In this document: in pieces, positions 1 to 6,253 of the stretch
Layout: every line of letters starts with the position of its first letter
How positions within the stretch are numbered: the stretch's first letter is position 1
Origin: BS750m-G57 sp964392945
GTDB lineage: Bacteria > Planctomycetota > Phycisphaerae > SM23-33
Direction: 5' to 3'
NCBI GenBank assembly: GCA_964392945.1
Contig: CAYMSH010000102.1
Location: 1-17,206 of the forward strand
Length of the DNA stretch: 17,206 nucleotides
Notes under the pieces: model-generated
Told to the model about the DNA's origin: nothing
The model's input: the letters and a program-made list of their open reading frames with translations, nothing else
Databases searched by the model: none
Translations under genes and position numbers: made by a program

Positions 1-1
1 G

Positions 2-2050
2 AAAAAACGGCTCCGCCCGCCGGTAATCCCGGACAAGACCGACCCGAAGGCCACTACCGGCACGGTTGTGCTGAACAATGTTTACTTCGGAAAGGGGACC
101 ACCGGCGTACCGAAAGGTTCGATCAAGAGCCTGCGGGTCTATTCGTACAACTACGCGATGCGCCGTATGGGCGGACAGTCCGATCGCGTAGGCATTGACG
201 GTCCCTGGGACGTTCGAGTGATTCACGGGACCGTGCCTGTCGAAGACGACGGAAGCGCCAACTTCACGGTCCCGGCGATGACTCCGATCGCGATCCAGCC
301 GCTGGACGCCGAAGGCAAAGCCGTCCAGCTCATGCGAAGCTGGTTCACCTGCCGCCCCGGCGAGGTGCTCTCGTGCATCGGCTGCCACGAAAACCCCAAC
401 ACCGTGCCGCAGCCGCAGGTAGTCAAGGCCCTCAAACGCAAGCCTTCGGAAATCACGCCGTGGTACGGGCCCGTGCGAGGATTCAGTTTCAACCGTGAAG
501 TCCAGCCCGTGCTCGACAAGTTCTGTGTCGGCTGCCACAACGCCAAGACCACGAAGAAAGTTCTAAGCGGAAGGAAGATCCCCAACCTGACGCTCCGTGA
601 GGATGTCGTGATCACCGACACCGGCACGGTCAAGAGGATCAAGAAAACAAGCAAACCGGCGAAAACTCTCGCCCAGCAGATCGACGATCCGGTCCTGTAC
701 AAGGATATGTTCGCCGAGTCCAAGGGTAAGCGATACGGCGGAGCGCATTTCCCGCCGGCGTATCTCGAGTTGTTCCGATTCGCCAGGAGCGCAACGCTGG
801 AAAGCGATCTGCACATGCTCACGCCGTACGACTACCACGCCGATCAGACCAAGCTGGTCCAGATGCTCAAGAAGGGGCATCACGGCGTTCGCCTCGACGC
901 CGAGGGCTGGGATCGGATCGTAACGTGGATTGACATGAACACGCCGGCCCACGGGACATGGCGGGAGATCACCAACCCGCAGTTCCCCGCAGATTACTCC
1001 AAGCGACGCGGCGAACTTATGAAGCGATACGCCGGGATCGATTTCGATCCGGAAACCGCCGAGGCTCCGGCCCCGGCGGCTGTCAAGCCCGTCAAGCCGA
1101 TGAAGGTCTCCCCGCCGGCTTCGATCCGCGACAAGTCCTCGGCAAAGGTTGACGCTGCATCACTGGCCGCAGCGAAGGATCCCGCTTCGGGCAAGCTGCG
1201 AACCGTTGCGTTTGATTTCTCGAAGGAAAAAGAGATTCTCGAAAAGAAATATGCGGCGATTCTGGACCCGCGGAAGCGCCCCAGACTCGATCCGAAAACG
1301 CTGAAGATGACGTTCGTGCGAATCCCGGCCGGGTCGTATGTGACCGGCAACGTAAACGGGACCGAGGACGAGTGGTCCCAGCGGAAAGTCGCCGTAGACA
1401 AGCCGTTCTGGATCGCGACTACCGAAACAACAAACGAACTGTTCAACCTGTTCGATCCGTCGCACGACTCCCGCCTCGACAGCAACGAGCGGCTGCATTT
1501 CGGCGACGGAGCCATTCGAGGCTTCCCGCTGAACGGAGCCCGCCAGCCGGTCGTGCGAGTCTCGCAGACCCAGGCCCTGGCGTTCTGCAAATGGCTCAGC
1601 GCCAAGATCGGCAAGAAGTGCACGCTGCCGAGCGAATCGCAGTGGGAGTGGGCCGCGGTCTTCGGCAAGTGCGACGAGAACGGTTACGCCGGCAAGGACT
1701 TCAGCAAGATCGCCAACCTGGCCGACAAGTCGTACCTGTTGAAGCACGCCAACAAGGAGATGCCGATGTGGCGGCCTTCGATTCTCACCAGCGACGACGG
1801 CGCCAGGGTATCGACGGATGTCGGAAAATACGCCGCCAACGAAGCCGGCGTTTTCGACATGATCGGAAACGTAGCCGAGTGGACCACCAGCGAGTGGAAA
1901 TCGCCGACGGGAACCGCAGCGCCGCAGCTCGTGGCAAAAGGCGGCGGCTGGCGCGATCGACCAAAAACGGCCACACCGTTTTCGAAAATGCCCGCACGCG
2001 GCGAGATCAAATTCGTAGACGTAGGATTCCGCGTGATTATCGAAGACTAG
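2..2050 (+). CDS. HzsA-related diheme c-type protein fused to FGE-like (SUMF1) domain, 5' partial
   Basis: The frame is open from base 2, so the start lies outside the window; 682 codons are visible (residue 1 is the codon at base 2). Residues 1-130 resemble the late part of the middle domain of hydrazine-synthase-alpha-related proteins and end in a heme motif CIGCH (125-129). A second motif, CVGCH (175-179), follows REVQPVLDKF, in the style of planctomycete cytochrome domains. A YDYHADQTKLVQML...WIDMNTPAHG segment closes that unit. After a Pro/Ala/Lys-rich linker (about 353-395), residues 434-682 form a SUMF1/FGE-like fold: VRIPAGSYVTGN, LPSESQWEWAA, GNVAEWT, GGGW, GFRV. The Cys pair that true FGE carries after the GGSW-type motif is absent, so sulfatase maturation is unlikely; a structural or ligand-binding role is more probable. 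The product is probably periplasmic, because heme c is attached there. The neighbouring minus-strand cluster converges on it. Confidence 0.85.
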   Translation, partial: KKRLRPPVIPDKTDPKATTGTVVLNNVYFGKGTTGVPKGSIKSLRVYSYNYAMRRMGGQSDRVGIDGPWDVRVIHGTVPVEDDGSANFTVPAMTPIAIQPLDAEGKAVQLMRSWFTCRPGEVLSCIGCHENPNTVPQPQVVKALKRKPSEITPWYGPVRGFSFNREVQPVLDKFCVGCHNAKTTKKVLSGRKIPNLTLREDVVITDTGTVKRIKKTSKPAKTLAQQIDDPVLYKDMFAESKGKRYGGAHFPPAYLELFRFARSATLESDLHMLTPYDYHADQTKLVQMLKKGHHGVRLDAEGWDRIVTWIDMNTPAHGTWREITNPQFPADYSKRRGELMKRYAGIDFDPETAEAPAPAAVKPVKPMKVSPPASIRDKSSAKVDAASLAAAKDPASGKLRTVAFDFSKEKEILEKKYAAILDPRKRPRLDPKTLKMTFVRIPAGSYVTGNVNGTEDEWSQRKVAVDKPFWIATTETTNELFNLFDPSHDSRLDSNERLHFGDGAIRGFPLNGARQPVVRVSQTQALAFCKWLSAKIGKKCTLPSESQWEWAAVFGKCDENGYAGKDFSKIANLADKSYLLKHANKEMPMWRPSILTSDDGARVSTDVGKYAANEAGVFDMIGNVAEWTTSEWKSPTGTAAPQLVAKGGGWRDRPKTATPFSKMPARGEIKFVDVGFRVIIED

Positions 2051-2105
2051 CGCGCGAGTCGGCGTGTTGGTTTGTAGGAAGAGTGATGTCCCGCAAAACG
2101 ATTGC
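2051..2105. other. convergent intergenic gap, no clear terminator
   Basis: These 55 bases separate the stop codons of two converging genes. A bidirectional terminator would be expected. I see only a weak GTAGG...CCTAC pair (2074-2078 and 2105-2109) with a long loop and no T-run, so I do not call a terminator. Confidence 0.5.
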
Positions 2106-3419
2106 CTACTGATCGTCGGTGTAGGGGTAATCTTTTCCGATCGACCAGTATCGCGTGCTGCGCTCGTCGCAGGTCAGGGGGCGTCCGTTTCCTGGTTCCA
2201 GGTTGTCGCGGAGCAGGAGGATGAGGTCTGAGCTTACCGCCGGGCTGGCGTGGAAGTAGGCGTGTCCCAGGAAGCTTGTGTTGACCCTGGCGTCGACGAA
2301 ATCTATGCGATCGATGGTCTCCAGCGTTTCCATGTCGCTGGGGGTGAAGATACTCAGCGACAGTTCGCCGATGCGCCCTATGCTTTCAAACAGCCAGACC
2401 GCCAGGTTCAAAGCCTTGTCCTCGTGGGACAGATAGATCGTGACTTTCTCGGCGCTCATGAACGCCATTTCGGCCACGAGTCGCTGTGAGGCTACTTCCA
2501 TGTCGATGTCGGCCGCTGCGAGTATCACGTGGCCGACTTTGTCGAGCACCTTGTGGGCGGCCTTGCCGGGCGTGTCGGGGCCCGATCCGACGGACCTCGG
2601 CGATGCGTCGGCCGCGATCACCAGTTCGCGGAACGCCGACGCCGCGACGTCAGTACCGCGACTGTGGGCTACGATGTGTATCTTTTTCAGGTCTTTGCAG
2701 CCGGCTACGGCTCGAAGGAACTGCTTGAAGTGAAATACGGTGAACTCGCTCGATTCGCGATCGTAACCATATCCGAAGATGCTCCGCTTGGCCGGCCAGG
2801 AGTATACGATCGGCACGCCGCGTCGCCCGAGGAAGTGCCACAGTTCGGCCGACACGAACGCCGAGTCGTCGAACGTGTTGTTGAAACCGTGAAGGTATAT
2901 GAACGCCTCCTTGGTCTTTGTCTTCTTGAGGCGCCGGGTGATGTCGTCCTGCAGTTTCGCGTCTATTTTCCTTCTCTTGGCGACCAGATCCGGTTTCTTG
3001 ACCAGTCCGTCGGGCCCGGATATCACCGGCAGGGGAGTGGGCGGGAATCTGGCGTGTTCGATGATCTTGCCCATTTTCAGGCCAAGCGACACCGATCGAT
3101 TAGAGGTTCTGCTGTTCTTGACCAGCACGGGCCACTGGACGTCTTTTCCAATCTCGATTATGCACGAGCCGAACGCCATTGAGGTCGAGCGTTGATGAGA
3201 GTACTGCAGCGAGCCGCCTTTCGCCGTGATCGGCTTGCGATCGGTTACGTACAGCAGGTCGATCTTGTTGCTCTGGAATTCCTTCGGGACGTCGGCGAAC
3301 GGGTTGCCGGTCTGGGCCAGATAGAGATTCGGCGTCGGCATGAGCGGTCGATCGCTGCATCCGGCGAGCGCCGCGGTCAGCACGGCGGTCCCGACGGCGA
3401 GTTTTGCGTATCGTCTCAC
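2106..3419 (-). CDS. DUF900-type alpha/beta-hydrolase lipoprotein
   Basis: This 437-residue protein starts at GTG (3417-3419), with an AGGGAG element about 11 bases upstream. Residues 1-21 are a lipoprotein signal with lipobox LAGC (18-21), so the protein is probably membrane-anchored on the periplasmic side. From about residue 50 (IDLLYVTDRKP) it follows the DUF900 family of alpha/beta hydrolases. Landmarks are HGFNN (177-181), VYSWPA (205-210), the nucleophile elbow AHSRG with Ser253 (251-255), AAADID with Asp304/Asp306, and a C-terminal GHAYFH region with His386/His390 as the likely catalytic histidine. The elbow has Arg after Ser. The substrate is unknown; esterase or lipase-like activity is the family expectation. 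It is the last gene of the minus-strand cluster, 31 bases after the FG-GAP gene. It could remove ester groups from the substrate of the sulfatases, but nothing in the sequence shows that. Confidence 0.8.
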   Translation of the reverse strand: MRRYAKLAVGTAVLTAALAGCSDRPLMPTPNLYLAQTGNPFADVPKEFQSNKIDLLYVTDRKPITAKGGSLQYSHQRSTSMAFGSCIIEIGKDVQWPVLVKNSRTSNRSVSLGLKMGKIIEHARFPPTPLPVISGPDGLVKKPDLVAKRRKIDAKLQDDITRRLKKTKTKEAFIYLHGFNNTFDDSAFVSAELWHFLGRRGVPIVYSWPAKRSIFGYGYDRESSEFTVFHFKQFLRAVAGCKDLKKIHIVAHSRGTDVAASAFRELVIAADASPRSVGSGPDTPGKAAHKVLDKVGHVILAAADIDMEVASQRLVAEMAFMSAEKVTIYLSHEDKALNLAVWLFESIGRIGELSLSIFTPSDMETLETIDRIDFVDARVNTSFLGHAYFHASPAVSSDLILLLRDNLEPGNGRPLTCDERSTRYWSIGKDYPYTDDQ

Positions 3420-3450
3420 GGCGGTGAGGCTCCCTGGTTGTGGGTAAATC

Positions 3451-4662
3451 TTATTTGTCGGCGCCGGACGATTTTTTCGTGATGTTTTCGAAGATTACCG
3501 GTCCGCCGAGTTTGCCGGTTACGACTATGTCGAGGTCTCCGTCGCCGTCGAGGTCGACCAGCGGAATGCTGAGACCGGCTCCGACGCCCTGATTCTCACT
3601 GATTGTATGCCTTGTCCACGTCGGCGTCTTGTCGCGATGGATTTCGTACCAGTAGAGGCACGGCGGGTCCTTGGCGCCCGGATCGCCGCCGTTGTGGGCC
3701 AGCATCCGCTTGCCGATAACCATGTCCAGATCGCCGTCGCCGTCCAGATCGCCTAAGACTATCGCGTGGGCCTGGGTCCAGGACTTGTCGATCACGTGCT
3801 GCTTCCAGGTGATCTTCTTGTTCTTGCGGATCTGCTGGTACCAGAATATCCCGTGTTTGTGGGCCGAACTGGTGATTATGTCGTTCAGGCCGTCACAGTT
3901 TACGTCGTATACGTGGATCTGCGGGGTGTGGTCGGCTTTGCCTTCCTTTATGTTTCCGACCGCCAGGGGGTGTTCGATCCACTTGCCCTTACGCGGATCG
4001 GCGGGTGCTTCGAACCACGCGTTGGGACGGATAATGTCGGGCCGGCCGTCTCCGTTTATGTCGCCGACACCGCCGCCCCAGACGGCGCGTTTCTTCGAGA
4101 CCACGTGTTTGATCATCCCTTTGCCCTTGGCGCCGACTTCATACCAGTTAGTCGGCTGGGTGATCGGAAGGATCTCGAGCTTCTTGCCGTCGCCGTCGAT
4201 GTCCCACAGGTCCCCGCACTCGTGGTTTCCGCTCTTGTCGATCACCTTCATGGGCCAGTCGCCGTCCTTGCCGGTGTTGCGGTACCAGTCTATCTGCTTG
4301 GCGAACCAGCAGCAGGTCACGACGTCGAGTCTGCCGTCGCCGTCGACGTCCAGCGGGATGTTGGCGAAGTCGTCCCAGTAGCCTTTGCCCTTGTCGTCGA
4401 CCTTGCCTCGCAGCGTGCGGTACTTGTGCGGCTTCCAGTTCGGGGCTTCGTACCAGTAGGGGCCTGCGACGATGTCAAGCTTGCCGTCGCCGTTGAAGTC
4501 GCCGACCTCGCAGGCCTCAGAACGGAACGTTCCGATCCGCTTCATTTTGAACTTTACTTTCGTCTTCTTTTCGGGCGCGAGTTTCGCTCCGTCAGTCAGG
4601 TGAGTCCACAGACCGATCAGTGCGACTGAGGCGATGAGTATGAATTGGCAGGTGCGTTTCAT
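3451..4662 (-). CDS. secreted FG-GAP/VCBS-repeat beta-propeller protein
   Basis: This 403-residue protein has a Sec signal peptide (about 1-26; basic MKR then a hydrophobic core). Seven calcium-binding type repeats centre on DxDGDGxxD-like motifs beginning at D55, D105, D154, D201, D253, D305 and D370. Six are followed by an aromatic WY/WF strand (YWYEAP, DWYRN, NWYEV, AWFEAP, FWYQQ, YWYEI) and the last by FEN. Seven evenly spaced repeats indicate one complete seven-bladed propeller. The fifth motif is irregular (VNCDGLND). I see no catalytic domain, so it is probably a binding or scaffold protein, perhaps for the glycan or a partner enzyme; some FG-GAP-like propellers are lyases, so an enzymatic role is not excluded. 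The ATG has GAAAGG 8 bases upstream and begins only 13 bases after the sulfatase A stop, which suggests translational coupling. Confidence 0.88.
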   Translation of the reverse strand: MKRTCQFILIASVALIGLWTHLTDGAKLAPEKKTKVKFKMKRIGTFRSEACEVGDFNGDGKLDIVAGPYWYEAPNWKPHKYRTLRGKVDDKGKGYWDDFANIPLDVDGDGRLDVVTCCWFAKQIDWYRNTGKDGDWPMKVIDKSGNHECGDLWDIDGDGKKLEILPITQPTNWYEVGAKGKGMIKHVVSKKRAVWGGGVGDINGDGRPDIIRPNAWFEAPADPRKGKWIEHPLAVGNIKEGKADHTPQIHVYDVNCDGLNDIITSSAHKHGIFWYQQIRKNKKITWKQHVIDKSWTQAHAIVLGDLDGDGDLDMVIGKRMLAHNGGDPGAKDPPCLYWYEIHRDKTPTWTRHTISENQGVGAGLSIPLVDLDGDGDLDIVVTGKLGGPVIFENITKKSSGADK

Positions 4663-4675
4663 GGCGTAAGGCCTT

Positions 4676-6232
4676 TCATTTCTTCTTGTTTCGGTTGCGT
4701 TTCTTCTTCTGCTTCTTTACGCCGAGTTGCGCCGACAACGCTTCATAGCGTGCGGCCAGTTCCTTGACCTTTTCGGGCATCTTTGCGGCCAGGTCGTTCA
4801 ACTCGGTTCGATCAGCTTCGATATCGTACAGTTCCCACGGCCCGTATCGCCATGAGATTTTCCACTTGCCGGCCCGCAGAGCTTTGTATTTCGCAAACTC
4901 GAAGAACAGCTCATCGTGCGGTTTGCGGGTTTTGCCTTTGAGTATCGGCAGCAGGCTCTTGCCCCGAAGCGGGCGGAGTTTCGCCCCGTCCAGCGTTTCG
5001 GGATACTCCGTAGCGGTGATGTCCAGCAGTGTGGCCATTATGTCGATGATGTGCCCCGGCTGGTCGGTCTGCGTGCCGGGTTTTACAACGCCGGGCCAGT
5101 GTGCGATCAGCGGCGTTGAGACTCCGCCTTCGTGCTGGTTCTGCTTGTAGAGGCGGAACGGCGTGTTGGAGACCTGGGCCCAGCCTTCGTGGTAGGTCCA
5201 GTAGGAGTTCGCCGGACCCGGCGGGATGTCCGGGGTTTTGGTCCGCTGGAAGGGACACCCGCCGTTATCGCTGAGGAACAGCAGCAGCGTGTTGTCGTCG
5301 AGTTTCAGATCCTTGAGTTTCGCCATCAGCTTGCCGACGTTCTGGTCGACCCGATCGATCATCGCCGCGAAGACCGCCATCGTCAGATCTTCCTCTTTCT
5401 TCTGCTTGTCGCTGAGCGTATCCCACGCCGGGACCTTTTTGTCTCTCGGCGCCAGCTTCCACTTCGGATCGAGCAGGCCCATCTTCAGTTGGCGTTTGTG
5501 TCGCTCGAGTCGCAGGGCGTCCCAGCCGGCCATGAACTTGCCCCTGTACTTTGCGATGTCCTCGGGCCAGGCCTGCAGCGGGTAGTGTGGCGCGTTGTGG
5601 GCGATGTAGAGGAAGAACGGTTTAGCTTGCCCTGAGCCTGCCGAAGGGTCGGCGTGTTTCTTCGCCGCTTCGTCGAGGAACCGGATCGCGTAGTCGGTGT
5701 TGGCGTCGGTAGTGTAGAAGCCGGTTTTCGGCACGGTGAACTTCTCTTCGTCCAGGCGGAACGTGTTGTCGCCGGTGAAGAAGTTCGTAGCGCCGGACAG
5801 ATGCCCGAAGTAGCGATCGAACCCTTTTTCGATCGGGGTCGATGACATGTGCCACTTGCCGGTCATTAGCGTTCGGTAACCGGCCCGCTGCATCGCCTGG
5901 CCGATAGTCATCGCGTTTTTCAGCCGTCCGCCGCCGACCTCGCGATGATAGCAACCGGTAAGCAGGCTGGCCCGCGTGGGCTCGCACTTGGCGGTGTTGT
6001 AGAACTGGGTGAACTTCAGCCCGTCGGCGGCCAGTTTGTCGATATGCGGCGTCTTGATCGCGCTGCCGTAGCAGCCGAGATCCGAGAAGCCCATGTCGTC
6101 AACCATTATCAGGATGACGTTCGGCGGGCGTTTCGATTTGGAATCCACGGCCGCAGCGGTTCGTCCCGCAGCAAGCATCGCGGCGCCCATCGACACGGTC
6201 TTAAGGAAATCGCGTCTGCTGGTTCTGTTCAT
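4676..6232 (-). CDS. Tat-exported arylsulfatase (sulfatase A), Cys-type
   Basis: This is a type I sulfatase of 518 residues that hydrolyses sulfate esters. The Tat signal SRRDFLK is at residues 5-11 and is followed by an alanine-rich hydrophobic stretch. NVILIMVDD gives metal ligands Asp45/Asp46. CEPTR (83-87) is the CxPxR signature whose Cys83 must be oxidised to formylglycine. GKWH (125-128), APHYP (214-218) and SDNGG (Asp322, Asn323) complete the active site, and FELYD-type C-terminal features (PWELYDIEADRTELND) are present. I chose ATG 6232 over GTG 6241 because the sibling sulfatase begins with the same MNRTSRRDFLKT. Two oddities stand out: DPSAGSGQA (195-203) looks like an in-frame repeat insertion just before KPFFLYIAHN, and the protein ends in a strongly basic tail (KKQKKKRNRNKKK). 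The subfamily resembles broad-range arylsulfatases; the natural substrate is unknown. It lies 21 bases after the HzsA-related gene. Confidence 0.93.
   Translation of the reverse strand: MNRTSRRDFLKTVSMGAAMLAAGRTAAAVDSKSKRPPNVILIMVDDMGFSDLGCYGSAIKTPHIDKLAADGLKFTQFYNTAKCEPTRASLLTGCYHREVGGGRLKNAMTIGQAMQRAGYRTLMTGKWHMSSTPIEKGFDRYFGHLSGATNFFTGDNTFRLDEEKFTVPKTGFYTTDANTDYAIRFLDEAAKKHADPSAGSGQAKPFFLYIAHNAPHYPLQAWPEDIAKYRGKFMAGWDALRLERHKRQLKMGLLDPKWKLAPRDKKVPAWDTLSDKQKKEEDLTMAVFAAMIDRVDQNVGKLMAKLKDLKLDDNTLLLFLSDNGGCPFQRTKTPDIPPGPANSYWTYHEGWAQVSNTPFRLYKQNQHEGGVSTPLIAHWPGVVKPGTQTDQPGHIIDIMATLLDITATEYPETLDGAKLRPLRGKSLLPILKGKTRKPHDELFFEFAKYKALRAGKWKISWRYGPWELYDIEADRTELNDLAAKMPEKVKELAARYEALSAQLGVKKQKKKRNRNKKK
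5624..5650 (-). repeat. small in-frame repeat-like insertion in sulfatase A
   Basis: Read on the coding strand, this segment contains CCTTCGGCAGGCTCAGGGCA and encodes DPSAGSGQA. It sits between a helix end (AAKKHA) and the conserved strand KPFFLYIAHN, where related sulfatases need only a short linker. The Gly/Ser-rich peptide and the weakly palindromic ends (CCCT...AGGG) match a type of small dispersed element that I recall inside coding genes of environmental bacteria. Only one close copy is visible here; a related one is at 7189-7241. Confidence 0.55.
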
Positions 6233-6253
6233 GTTTCTCACGCTAACTCGGTC

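Noticed and set aside
1301..2050. Annotation of this domain as an active formylglycine-generating enzyme
   Set aside because: The catalytic cysteine pair after the GGSW-type motif is missing.
2051..2105. Bidirectional terminator between converging genes
   Set aside because: Only a five-base pair of arms with a loop of about 26 bases and no T-run is visible.
6233..6241. GTG 6241 as the start of sulfatase A
   Set aside because: It adds only three residues and has no better ribosome binding site; the sibling protein starts at the equivalent ATG.
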